A stretch of 54,167 bases of DNA from an uncultured Deferribacteraceae bacterium (GCA_947041225.1 CAMRDM010000002.1:1-54167), one strand, 5' to 3'; positions 36,692 through 43,357 are shown, counted from the stretch's first letter. Translations and numbers: made by a program. The notes: generated from the letters alone by a model not told the origin.

Positions 36692-37356
36692 AATATTCAA
36701 TCACAATCTCCCCCTCTTCTCTTCTCTTCTCTCAACCACACAACACACAACCCAACTACATAATCTACAATCTCAAAGAAGTCTTAACACAGCACAAGCT
36801 TTCACTTATTATTTATGAAGGGTTCTACCAAAAAACCCGTAATGAATAATAAGTAAGATTGAAAGCGATATAGTAACACATAAATGCTTATTACTTGCAT
36901 CGACAACGGTTTAGGTTTTTTACGATCAAAACGTAGTGTAACAAAGTTTTGAGGAAGTGAAAAATCGTTCTTACCTAAAATAAACACTTGCAATATTAAA
37001 ATAACTAGTGTATTTTATAAATATACAATCGCATTTAATTATGTCATCTTCTGCATAGTGCAGAGACAGATCAATTATTATGCTATATTATTATGTTTAG
37101 GACATGATTTTTATAGAGGATGTAATAATTGGTGGCTAAATAGTAGCAATATAAATAGTTTATATTGATTTCCCTACTAATATTAAAAATACTTTTCATA
37201 AGTATTTAATCAAAACAGATACATTATGTATCTTAATCCAAATAAAATATTATAAATTTAAAACGATATATTTATCAGTTTAGGACTGACAAATTTATTG
37301 TAATTTAAACTCTTATTTAGTAGCGTTAGACGTTATTAATTTAGATAAATATTAAA
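36692..37356. other. 665-bp noncoding region rich in dyads
   Basis: No convincing gene; the 63-aa minus frame at 36802-36993 overlaps a hairpin and looks accidental. Five inverted repeats are visible: 36804-36854 (13-bp arms with one mismatch, plus inner GGGTT/AACCC), TCTGCA-TAG-TGCAGA at 37050-37064, AAATACTT-TTCAT-AAGTATTT at 37187-37207, AGATACAT-T-ATGTATCT at 37217-37233 and TCAGT-TTAGG-ACTGA at 37275-37289. Position between the transfer operon and the cassette array fits an origin of transfer or replication, or a control region. Confidence 0.6.
36804..36854. repeat. Long inverted repeat (nested hairpin)
   Basis: Arms ACTTATTATTTAT and ATGAATAATAAGT (one mismatch) enclose GGGTT...AACCC. 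Flanking CTTTCA and TTGAAAG extend the symmetry with an insertion. A candidate nic-region or regulatory hairpin; it lacks a T-run typical of a terminator. Confidence 0.65.
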
Positions 37357-37465
37357 ACCCATAGGGTATAATTTTACCCTTATGGGTATTTTTATATCCT
37401 TTTTTAGGTTTTATATAAATAAAAAATAAAATTATGTGAAAAATCACAAAAAAAGGAGATCAATC
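37357..37465 (+). promoter_or_regulatory. Conserved leader element, copy A
   Basis: Stem I at 37357-37387: ACCCATAGGGTA pairs with TACCCTTATGGGT (one bulge), then a U-rich ATTTTTATA. TCCTTTTTT at 37397-37405 is exactly complementary to AAAAAAGGA at 37449-37457, which contains the Shine-Dalgarno of the SSB-like gene. First of eight copies. Could act as transcription attenuator and/or translation switch. Confidence 0.65.
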
Positions 37466-37963
37466 ATGGCAATGTACACAACAGTAAAAGGTTATATTAA
37501 CAAGGTAGAAGTAAAAAGTTATGTTAGTGGAGTAGAAGCAGATAGCTCAACTAATAAAGCAAGTGGAAAAATGGCAGTAGTAAGTATAGCAATGGCATCT
37601 AAAAGAAAAGATGAGAAAGGAGCATACACTATTAAAGAAAATACTTTCTTTATACGTGCAGTTACCTTTTCTAAAAGTTTAATTGAAAAATTAGATGGAC
37701 AAGAAAAGTTATTTTGCGAGTTATCACTTAAAGCTGAATCAGTTAAAAAAGATGAGAATTACTTTGAAAACTGGTACCTATTAGGATTTACTGATTTAAC
37801 TTTATTAAAAGCACCAGAAGAAGCTACTTCTACAGATACTACAGATATTACTTCAACTGAAATTACTTCTACAGATACTTTTGAAATTACTTCTAGAGAT
37901 ACTTTGTCTGAGGAAGAAAAAGAAAAAATATTATCTGAGTATTTAGCAGGTAATAAGAAATAA
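37466..37963 (+). CDS. OB-fold, single-strand-binding-like protein, paralogue 1
   Basis: 165 aa from the ATG at 37466; the track start at 37436 is a GTG, while AAAAGGAG fits 37466. Beta-rich N-terminal 105 residues (YTTVKGYINKVEVKSY ... FFIRAVTFSKSLIEKLDG ... NYFENWYLLGFTDLTLL) have the look of a small OB-fold SSB-type domain, and the acidic Thr/Ser/Asp tail recalls an SSB C-terminus. A paralogue starting with the same MAMYT lies at 39997. Family assignment is tentative. Leader A upstream, terminator downstream. Confidence 0.6.
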   Translation: MAMYTTVKGYINKVEVKSYVSGVEADSSTNKASGKMAVVSIAMASKRKDEKGAYTIKENTFFIRAVTFSKSLIEKLDGQEKLFCELSLKAESVKKDENYFENWYLLGFTDLTLLKAPEEATSTDTTDITSTEITSTDTFEITSRDTLSEEEKEKILSEYLAGNKK

Positions 37964-37969
37964 AAATTT

Positions 37970-37993
37970 AGTGGCTTAGGCCACTTTTTTTTA
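37970..37993 (+). terminator. Rho-independent terminator, GTGGC type
   Basis: AGTGGC-TTAG-GCCACT followed by eight T. One of four near-identical GTGGC/GCCAC hairpins ending units in this array. Confidence 0.9.
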
Positions 37994-38020
37994 AGTATTT
38001 TAAAATTAAATAAAAACAAA

Positions 38021-38094
38021 CCCTAGAGGGATTATAATTATCCCTTTGGGGTATTTATATATTCTCTTTTAGAGGTAAAAAAGGAGGAATTATT
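38021..38094 (+). promoter_or_regulatory. Conserved leader element, copy B
   Basis: CCCTAGAGGGA (38021-38031) pairs with TCCCTTTGGGG (38041-38051) over 11 bp with a U-G pair replacing U-A. Then a U-rich TATTTATATA, and TCTCTTTT opposite AAAAGGAG(G) with one bulge. Confidence 0.65.
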
Positions 38095-38424
38095 ATGGCA
38101 GTACTTTTTATTAGTAAAACAGAACTTACGGAATGGAATGAAGAAGTAACTTTTTTTAAAGGAATGGTATCTATTAAATGGTATGAGTTACTTTCAGATG
38201 CACTTATATCAATAACGCTACTGTTATCTGTAATAGGAACGATATTTATATTTGGTGAGTTCACTTATATGAGTATTGCTTTTGTAATAACTTGTTGTTT
38301 TTCGTGCGTGTTATTGTTTTGTAGAAAATTACAAAAAAATATACATGAAATTCGTGAATATCGAAAAGATGAAGAACAACTAAAAAATCTCATTAAAGAA
38401 GCAAATATTATGTTGAATAAATAA
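38095..38424 (+). CDS. Two-helix membrane protein, unknown
   Basis: 109 aa: an amphipathic N-terminus (KTELTEWNEEVTFFKG), two membrane helices (about 31-52 and 57-77) and a charged helical tail (about 78-105, EIREYRKDEEQLKNLIKE). AAGGAGGAA precedes the ATG. No family recognised. Belongs to a unit that reads on through leader C into the next genes, since no terminator separates them. Confidence 0.65.
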   Translation: MAVLFISKTELTEWNEEVTFFKGMVSIKWYELLSDALISITLLLSVIGTIFIFGEFTYMSIAFVITCCFSCVLLFCRKLQKNIHEIREYRKDEEQLKNLIKEANIMLNK

Positions 38425-38436
38425 AAAACAAACAAA

Positions 38437-38507
38437 CCCTAGAGGGAGTATTTAACTTCCCTTTAGGGCAGTTTTATACTCTCTTTTAGAGGTAGAAAGG
38501 AGACAAT
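38437..38507 (+). promoter_or_regulatory. Conserved leader element, copy C
   Basis: CCCTAGAGGGA (38437-38447) pairs with TCCCTTTAGGG (38458-38468). A U-rich stretch follows, then TCTCTTT opposite AAAGGAGA with one bulge. Only 12 bp separate it from the previous stop, so it is likely transcribed from upstream, which favours an RNA role. Confidence 0.65.
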
Positions 38508-38726
38508 ATGAAAAGAGTATTGCAAAAGTTTGACAAAAGCAATATGATAGGACTATTGAGAACTACGAGAGAAATAGCACTTTATGTATTTGTACTTGGT
38601 ATTTTTTTATCAAAAGAAGATATACCTAGTTCTCTAGCATCAATAACGAGTTGTTTAATCATTATTGGTATCTATCTTATAGATCAAGTAGTGATAAATA
38701 TGACTAAGGAGGATGAAAATGGGTAG
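38508..38726 (+). CDS. Small membrane protein, pair 1 large partner
   Basis: 72 aa with two membrane helices (about 25-40 and 42-60). The motif LLRTTREIALYVFVLGIFL is shared with the 76-aa protein at 40666 and more weakly with the 71-aa one at 39529, so they are paralogues. The stop overlaps the ATG of a 36-aa membrane peptide, making a coupled pair. Function unknown. Confidence 0.7.
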   Translation: MKRVLQKFDKSNMIGLLRTTREIALYVFVLGIFLSKEDIPSSLASITSCLIIIGIYLIDQVVINMTKEDENG

Positions 38727-38829
38727 TATGTTTTTAATACTCTCCCTTGTACTTTCTACAATGGGAGCAATCTTAGGATTATATTCATTAAATTACTATG
38801 CTAAAAAAGAGAAGAAAAACAAAGAATAA
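38719..38829 (+). CDS. 36-aa membrane peptide, pair 1 small partner
   Basis: Too short for the ORF track. ATG overlaps the previous gene by 8 bp, with AAGGAGGATG upstream. One membrane helix (MFLILSLVLSTMGAILGLYS) and a Lys-rich end (KKEKKNKE). Equivalent peptides follow the other two paralogues. Small partner of a possible two-component membrane module. Confidence 0.65.
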   Translation: MGSMFLILSLVLSTMGAILGLYSLNYYAKKEKKNKE

Positions 38830-38834
38830 AATTT

Positions 38835-38860
38835 AAGTGGCTTATGCCACTTTTTTTTTA
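38835..38860 (+). terminator. Rho-independent terminator, GTGGC type
   Basis: AAGTGGC-TTAT-GCCACTT followed by a T-run. Ends the unit of leaders B and C. Confidence 0.9.
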
Positions 38861-38895
38861 AGTAGTTTTAGAAATTAAATAAAAATAAAAACAAA

Positions 38896-38971
38896 CCCTA
38901 GAGGGATTATAATTATCCTTTTAGGGTATTTTTATATTCTCTTTTAGAGGTAAAAAAACGGAGAGTATATT
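38896..38971 (+). promoter_or_regulatory. Conserved leader element, copy D
   Basis: CCCTAGAGGGA (38896-38906) pairs with TCCTTTTAGGG (38916-38926) using two G-U pairs. Then TATTTTTATA, and ATATTCTC (38934-38941) opposite GAGAGTAT (38961-38968), 8 bp with one wobble, covering the Shine-Dalgarno GGAGAG. Confidence 0.65.
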
Positions 38972-39448
38972 ATGTTGAAAAAAATTATTAGAAAAATTAG
39001 AATTAAAAGAGAAGTTAATCAGAATTGGCAAGTTAGATTATTGATAGAATTACTTAAACCTACAGATGTTAATATCAAGCATTACAAAAATCGTTTATCA
39101 CTATTTTTAGTGAAAAATGATTTAAAGATGACTGATTTAAGATTATTGTTTAGTTCATATATCGGCAAGCTTGCATGGTTTGACTTTGATAACACAAATA
39201 ACACAGTAGTAGTAAATATTACGACTAGAGATAGTAATGGTTACAATACTATTACATCAAAAACAGTCGACAGATTATCTATGACTTACTATGTTAAAAA
39301 AGACGAACTAGCGTTAGCAGACGAAACACAAGTTATGTTAGTGGTAGCACAAACAAGACAAATTATTCATGCAGATACTCCTTTTGATGGCAAACTTCTT
39401 AACATTGATGACTATATGTTGCCTACAGGCAAATATTTTAATCGTTAG
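38972..39448 (+). CDS. Soluble protein of unknown function
   Basis: 158 aa: basic N-terminus (MLKKIIRKIRIKREVNQNW), then a mixed alpha/beta domain with a strand-rich middle (KLAWFDFDNTNNTVVVNITTR). No membrane segment, no recognised motif. A GTGGA-type terminator follows. Confidence 0.6.
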   Translation: MLKKIIRKIRIKREVNQNWQVRLLIELLKPTDVNIKHYKNRLSLFLVKNDLKMTDLRLLFSSYIGKLAWFDFDNTNNTVVVNITTRDSNGYNTITSKTVDRLSMTYYVKKDELALADETQVMLVVAQTRQIIHADTPFDGKLLNIDDYMLPTGKYFNR

Positions 39449-39479
39449 AAAACATCAATAAGTATTAACAAATAAAATT

Positions 39480-39504
39480 AAGTGGATTTATCCACTTTTT
39501 TTTT
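39480..39504 (+). terminator. Rho-independent terminator, variant (GTGGA)
   Basis: AGTGGA-TTTA-TCCACT followed by nine T. It lies directly before the 71-aa membrane gene, where other pairs have the CCC..GGG leader. Confidence 0.88.
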
Positions 39505-39528
39505 AATTATAACCAAGGAGTTGACATT

Positions 39529-39744
39529 GTGAAAAACATATTTACTAATAAACTAAAAGGAATTATAATAGTTGTATTAGAAAGAATTAGAGATTTTATT
39601 TTTTATGGTCTGTTGTTAGGATTTACAGTAATATTAATTGAGAGTGGAAATTTTACCTTTATAGATATTCTAAAAATGTTTATACTTTTTATATGTACAC
39701 TAATAATAGATATCATAGTAAAATTATACAAGAAGGAGGTTTAG
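39529..39744 (+). CDS. Small membrane protein, pair 2 large partner
   Basis: 71 aa, GTG start with AAGGAG upstream. Two membrane helices; LERIRDFIFYGLLLGF is aligned with the TTRE..LYV.VLGIF motif of the paralogues at 38508 and 40666. The small partner follows 2 bp later. This pair lacks a CCC..GGG leader of its own. Confidence 0.65.
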   Translation: MKNIFTNKLKGIIIVVLERIRDFIFYGLLLGFTVILIESGNFTFIDILKMFILFICTLIIDIIVKLYKKEV

Positions 39745-39746
39745 TT

Positions 39747-39857
39747 ATGGATACTTTTTTAAACGTTTTACTAGTTATAGGAGCGATAGGTGTTTTTATA
39801 GCTTTGTTTATCGTTCCTAGACTTCCAGATAATAAAGAGAAACAAGATATTAAATAA
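39747..39857 (+). CDS. 36-aa membrane peptide, pair 2 small partner
   Basis: Below the track limit. AAGGAGG upstream. One membrane helix (FLNVLLVIGAIGVFIALFIV) and a charged tail (DNKEKQDIK). Same layout as the 36- and 38-aa peptides of pairs 1 and 3. Confidence 0.62.
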   Translation: MDTFLNVLLVIGAIGVFIALFIVPRLPDNKEKQDIK

Positions 39858-39863
39858 AATTTT

Positions 39864-39888
39864 GAGTGGCTTATGCCACTCTTTTTTT
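39864..39888 (+). terminator. Rho-independent terminator, GTGGC type
   Basis: GAGTGGC-TTAT-GCCACTC followed by seven T. Loop and stem are nearly the same as in the terminator at 38835. Confidence 0.9.
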
Positions 39889-39922
39889 AAGTATTTTTAA
39901 AAATTAAATAAAAACAAACAAA

Positions 39923-39996
39923 CCCTAGAGGGATATTATAAATCCTTTTAGGGTTTTTATATATCCTTTTATGGAAATTAAAAGGAGAAGAAAGAT
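39923..39996 (+). promoter_or_regulatory. Conserved leader element, copy E
   Basis: CCCTAGAGGGA (39923-39933) pairs with TCCTTTTAGGG (39943-39953). Then GTTTTTATA, and TCCTTTT (39964-39970) is exactly complementary to AAAAGGA (39980-39986), which holds the Shine-Dalgarno. Confidence 0.68.
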
Positions 39997-40383
39997 ATGG
40001 CAATGTATACGAAAACACACGGTAGTATTTATAAAGTTGAGTTTAAAATTTCTAGAAATGGTTTGAAGTATGCTGATGTATGTATAAATATCGGAGTATT
40101 TAATAATCCTTTTTTTATCAATGCAAAAGTATATTCTAGGAAAGTTTCTACTCAATTAAAAAACTTTGATTCTAATGCACGTCTTTATTGTAAATTAATT
40201 TTACAATCAGAAGGAGTTGTAAAAGATGATAACTACTATCAGAATTGGACAGTTCTATCACTTGAAAAGATCGATGAGAACACATCATTTAACTCGTATA
40301 TGGAGAATGAAGAATTAATTAACGAAACAAACAATATCCCTACTCTACAATTTGAAAGTAAGGATATGGTCTATTTCTGTTGA
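39997..40383 (+). CDS. OB-fold, single-strand-binding-like protein, paralogue 2
   Basis: 128 aa. Shares start and plan with the protein at 37466 (MAMYTKTHGSIYKVEFK; KVYSRKVSTQLKNFDSNARLYCKL; DDNYYQNWTVLSLEKI) but lacks its long Thr/Ser/Asp tail. SSB-like assignment is tentative. No terminator follows before leader F, so the next genes may be co-transcribed. Confidence 0.6.
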   Translation: MAMYTKTHGSIYKVEFKISRNGLKYADVCINIGVFNNPFFINAKVYSRKVSTQLKNFDSNARLYCKLILQSEGVVKDDNYYQNWTVLSLEKIDENTSFNSYMENEELINETNNIPTLQFESKDMVYFC

Positions 40384-40418
40384 TTATTAGTATTAAAATT
40401 TAAATAAATAAACATAAA

Positions 40419-40489
40419 CCCTAGAGGGAGTATTTAACTTCCCCTAGGGTAGTTTTATATCTCCTCCTAGCAGTTTAAAGGAGACGTTT
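40419..40489 (+). promoter_or_regulatory. Conserved leader element, copy F
   Basis: CCCTAGAGGGA (40419-40429) pairs with TTCCCCTAGGG (40439-40449) with one bulge. A U-rich stretch follows, then TCTCCT (40460-40465), exactly complementary to the Shine-Dalgarno AGGAGA (40479-40484). Confidence 0.68.
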
Positions 40490-40669
40490 ATGAACACAAA
40501 AAAACTCAATGCTTTACTAAGTAGGTATCAACTTACTTGTTGCGAAGTAGAAACTCTTATTGAAAAAAGAATTCTATCAGTACAAGGCAAGTTGTTATCG
40601 ACTGAAACAGTCATGCTCACAACTCTTAGATATCTAAGAAATGAAATAGCCGTAAAGGAGGCAGTATGA
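40490..40669 (+). CDS. 59-aa soluble protein, unknown
   Basis: Just below the track limit. AAAGGAGACG precedes the ATG. Sequence MNTKKLNALLSRYQLTCCEV...RYLRNEI is helical and charged and could be a small helix-turn-helix-like or adaptor protein; no family recognised. Its stop overlaps the ATG of the pair 3 membrane gene (ATGA), so translation is coupled. Confidence 0.6.
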   Translation: MNTKKLNALLSRYQLTCCEVETLIEKRILSVQGKLLSTETVMLTTLRYLRNEIAVKEAV

Positions 40670-40896
40670 AAACTATTAAGCAGTTCTTTACAAGTATAAA
40701 TAAAAAATATACAATGGCTGTGTTAAAGACGACAAGAGAGATGGTCTTATATGTAGTAGTATTAGGTATATTCTTAACAGGTGGTAGACAAAGTTTGTTA
40801 TCTGTTATTGCGATAATACTCGGCGTAACATTTGTCTATCTGATTGATATAGGCATTATAAAGAACCAATTAAAAAATGAGAAGGAGGATAGTTAA
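40666..40896 (+). CDS. Small membrane protein, pair 3 large partner
   Basis: 76 aa, two membrane helices. AVLKTTREMVLYVVVLGIFLTGG matches the 72-aa paralogue at 38508 closely. Coupled at both ends: ATGA overlap with the 59-aa gene and TAATG overlap with the 38-aa peptide. Confidence 0.7.
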   Translation: MKTIKQFFTSINKKYTMAVLKTTREMVLYVVVLGIFLTGGRQSLLSVIAIILGVTFVYLIDIGIIKNQLKNEKEDS

Positions 40897-41012
40897 TGAA
40901 TAGTGTATTAACTTTTGCAGTGATTTTTGGTTTTATAGGAGCTTCATTTGCTATCTATACTGGATTTTTCTGCACCGACGAAGATAAGAAGAAGAAAGAT
41001 AACAAGAAATAA
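40896..41012 (+). CDS. 38-aa membrane peptide, pair 3 small partner
   Basis: Below the track limit. AAGGAGGATAGTTA upstream. One membrane helix (VLTFAVIFGFIGASFAIYTG) and a Lys-rich tail (DKKKKDNKK). Same layout as the other two small partners. Confidence 0.65.
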   Translation: MNSVLTFAVIFGFIGASFAIYTGFFCTDEDKKKKDNKK

Positions 41013-41017
41013 ATTTT

Positions 41018-41044
41018 GAGTGGCTCATGCCACTCTTTTTTTTA
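41018..41044 (+). terminator. Rho-independent terminator, GTGGC type
   Basis: GAGTGGC-TCAT-GCCACTC followed by nine T. Confidence 0.9.
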
Positions 41045-41085
41045 ACCAGTTTCTATATTCAAACATATAGATATGCATTAAATCA

Positions 41086-41157
41086 GCCCTGTGGGATACA
41101 AACCCATATGGGCTTTTTTGTATCCTCGTACGGCAACAAAATTAAGAGGATAATAAT
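41086..41157 (+). promoter_or_regulatory. Conserved leader element, copy G
   Basis: GCCCTGTGGG (41086-41095) pairs with CCCATATGGGC (41103-41113) with a small internal loop, followed directly by six T, the most terminator-like copy. TATCCTC (41121-41127) is exactly complementary to GAGGATA (41146-41152), the Shine-Dalgarno region. Its sequence differs most from the others while the pairing is kept. Confidence 0.65.
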
Positions 41158-41622
41158 ATGAAAAAGAAAAAAGTTACAGAATGGTGTTCGCATTGTGATA
41201 GAGAGGTAAAGATACACGGAGATAGAATTTCTAAATGTCCTTACTGCAAAACCAGTATACGCCCTTGTATGCTATGCGATATGGATATTGTAGATTGTAA
41301 TGATTGCAAATTCGATAAAGCAATAGAAGTACTAAAAAAAGAATTGTTCATTGCTGTAGAGAGAAACCTAATCGAACTGATAAAAGCAACACATTACAGT
41401 GGTTTTGATTTAAACATCAATAATCAATATAACGAAAGTTTATTATGTGTAGCAATCCAAAAAGGAAATGTTGAGATAGTCGATTTCTTAATTAGCAGTG
41501 GAGCAGTAGTTAATACTACAAATAGAAATAATAAAAGCCTATTAGAAATAGCATCATTCATGTGTACGTTAGGTAAAGAACAGATATTAATTCACGATGC
41601 TTTAATTAGAGCTGGTGCATAA
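41158..41622 (+). CDS. Zinc-ribbon protein with ankyrin repeats
   Basis: 154 aa. Three Cys pairs at the N-terminus (CSHC, CPYC, CMLC...CNDC; residues about 9-50) suggest one or two zinc ribbons. Ankyrin-like repeats follow (NESLLCVAIQKGNVEIVDFLISSGAVVN, NKSLLEIASFM). Probably a cytoplasmic protein-protein or nucleic-acid adaptor. Single-gene unit behind leader G. Confidence 0.7.
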   Translation: MKKKKVTEWCSHCDREVKIHGDRISKCPYCKTSIRPCMLCDMDIVDCNDCKFDKAIEVLKKELFIAVERNLIELIKATHYSGFDLNINNQYNESLLCVAIQKGNVEIVDFLISSGAVVNTTNRNNKSLLEIASFMCTLGKEQILIHDALIRAGA

Positions 41623-41681
41623 AAAATAGTATATGAAAAAGTAGTAAGTTAATGAGCAGTAAATAAAAATTAAAATAAAAA

Positions 41682-41747
41682 CCCTATGGGATATAAAACT
41701 CCCTATAGGGATAATTTTATACTCTCTTAGAGGTTCTAGGAGATTCT
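41682..41747 (+). promoter_or_regulatory. Conserved leader element, copy H
   Basis: CCCTATGGGA (41682-41691) pairs with TCCCTATAGGG (41700-41710) with one bulge. Then ATAATTTTATA and ACTCTCTTAGAGG. The Shine-Dalgarno AGGAGA can pair with TCTC upstream, more weakly than in other copies. Heads the methyltransferase-helicase operon. Confidence 0.6.
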
Positions 41748-42809
41748 ATGTCAAGATTAGCAAGTCAAACAAAAATGGGTTTCTACCCTACCCCACCAAC
41801 CGTAGTTAATGATATCACATCTATCATCGCTTTAAATAGTGGAGCAAGAATTCTTGATCCATGTTGTGGTAAAGGCGATGCTTTAGCGTATATCAAAACT
41901 ATGTATCCAGCAATAACTACATATGGAGTAGAGTTAGATGCTAACAGATATCAATTAGCAAAAGAAAAATTAGATCATGTTTTAAACTGTGATTCAATAG
42001 GAGAACTTAGAGCGACAAATGATGCATTTGATGTCCTCTTTGAGAACCCTCCGTACGATACAGATATGAAAGATATTGATGGTACAACTATAAGATTAGA
42101 GAAAAAATTTCTAACAAATCATCTAAGATATCTTAAAAGTGAAGGAGGATTATTGATCCTTATTATCCCTATAACAAGTGTAGAGATAGTAAAAGGTTTT
42201 CTCACTAAACTTAAAGACCTTAGAATATTTGCATTTCCTGAAGAAGAGTATTTATACTTTAAGCAGGTTGTGATTACAGGAGTTACTACAAGATTTTCTG
42301 GTAAACAAAATTACGATAAAAACTCTCTACTGATAGATAAAGTTATTTACAATACAGATCATAAACACGCATACAGAGATTTAGAAACAACCTCGAATGC
42401 CGTACTAAATGGAGTGCTTTATAATATAACTGATGATAAAAGAGAAGAGTTAAAAACATTTCATACAAGTAGAATTAATCCAGACGATGCAATTATGGAT
42501 TTAACGAAACTATCAGGACTATATGAACAATTAAATGGTAATCTTTCACTTGCAAACAGATCGAAAGTAATCACTCCTCTAACCGAATTAACTGAAGGAC
42601 ATTTAGCAATGCTAATAGCCTCAGGTATGGTGAATGGATTGATTGAAACTCATGACGGTGAGCAGTTAGTTTTAAAAGGTTATGTAAAAGAAGGTATGTA
42701 TGTAGATATCGAAGCTAGTGATGACACTAAAGAGGTATTTAGGAAAACTTATCAAATTAATATCAATGCGTTAGACTTAAATACTGGCTCATTATGGAGG
42801 ATACAGTAA
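41748..42809 (+). CDS. SAM-dependent methyltransferase-like protein (DUF6094 type)
   Basis: 353 aa. Motif I ILDPCCGKGDAL (35-46), acidic VELDANRYQ (61-69) and catalytic-type NPPY (100-103) point to an N6-adenine-type DNA methyltransferase fold. The opening GFYPTPP is typical of the DUF6094 group found on mobile elements. No target recognition domain is obvious; the C-terminal half is unassigned. First gene of a tight operon with an unknown protein and an SNF2-type helicase, so a role in processing element DNA is plausible. Confidence 0.75.
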   Translation: MSRLASQTKMGFYPTPPTVVNDITSIIALNSGARILDPCCGKGDALAYIKTMYPAITTYGVELDANRYQLAKEKLDHVLNCDSIGELRATNDAFDVLFENPPYDTDMKDIDGTTIRLEKKFLTNHLRYLKSEGGLLILIIPITSVEIVKGFLTKLKDLRIFAFPEEEYLYFKQVVITGVTTRFSGKQNYDKNSLLIDKVIYNTDHKHAYRDLETTSNAVLNGVLYNITDDKREELKTFHTSRINPDDAIMDLTKLSGLYEQLNGNLSLANRSKVITPLTELTEGHLAMLIASGMVNGLIETHDGEQLVLKGYVKEGMYVDIEASDDTKEVFRKTYQININALDLNTGSLWRIQ

Positions 42810-43357
42810 TGGATTTAAAATATATCGAAGCTAGTTATCAAGGGATAAACGTATATGTAAACAAGTTAATATGTTCTGAAAAGAAAACACCTATGATGTT
42901 ATCAGTATTTGGTAATCTCGATCTTGTGAAAGCATTTTCAGCAGCATTTATTAGCGATAACAAAGTATATATCAATGGTAATAGTGCCTACAGAGGAAAA
43001 AGTACTTATCGTTTTTTACAGCAGAAAGTCAAAAACTCTTTAGGCCATGCGATTATTTATGCTGAAGAGTATTTCTCGCCCTATCACCTAAAAACACAAT
43101 TTATTGCATACGGAAATACAGAGGAAGAAATGAAACAACGTATATGGGAAATTCTCAGTTTAAAGTGTAATATCCCTATGCTTGAAAGTTGGATCAATTA
43201 CCTACTCCCTTATATCGATCAAGTTAATCTTGTATCTAGTGGGTTCGGTTTTAATCATGTTTCAATGATCACTCTTCCAAATGATGATGAACTGTATGCA
43301 GTAATAAAAAACAATCTTAACGAATTAAAAAGAATAGAGGATAAACAAAAATTATGA
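42809..43357 (+). CDS. Unknown protein between methyltransferase and helicase
   Basis: 182 aa from the ATG at 42809, which overlaps the previous stop (TAATG) and has TGGAGGAT upstream; the track start is 15 nt earlier. Soluble, mixed alpha/beta, with no motif I recognise. The stop overlaps the next start, so the three genes are translationally coupled and probably act together. Confidence 0.68.
   Translation: MDLKYIEASYQGINVYVNKLICSEKKTPMMLSVFGNLDLVKAFSAAFISDNKVYINGNSAYRGKSTYRFLQQKVKNSLGHAIIYAEEYFSPYHLKTQFIAYGNTEEEMKQRIWEILSLKCNIPMLESWINYLLPYIDQVNLVSSGFGFNHVSMITLPNDDELYAVIKNNLNELKRIEDKQKL

Noticed and set aside
36802-36993. 63-aa minus-strand ORF in the noncoding region
   Set aside because: It overlaps the nested hairpin, has no clear ribosome site and no recognisable protein pattern.
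37357-41747. Cassette array as an integron
   Set aside because: The repeated elements lie before start codons and form leader-like stems; they do not show attC-type core sites, and no integron integrase is present.
37357-41747. Leader element as a known riboswitch class
   Set aside because: The stem is short and simple, the downstream genes share no metabolic pathway, and no known aptamer core is recognisable.
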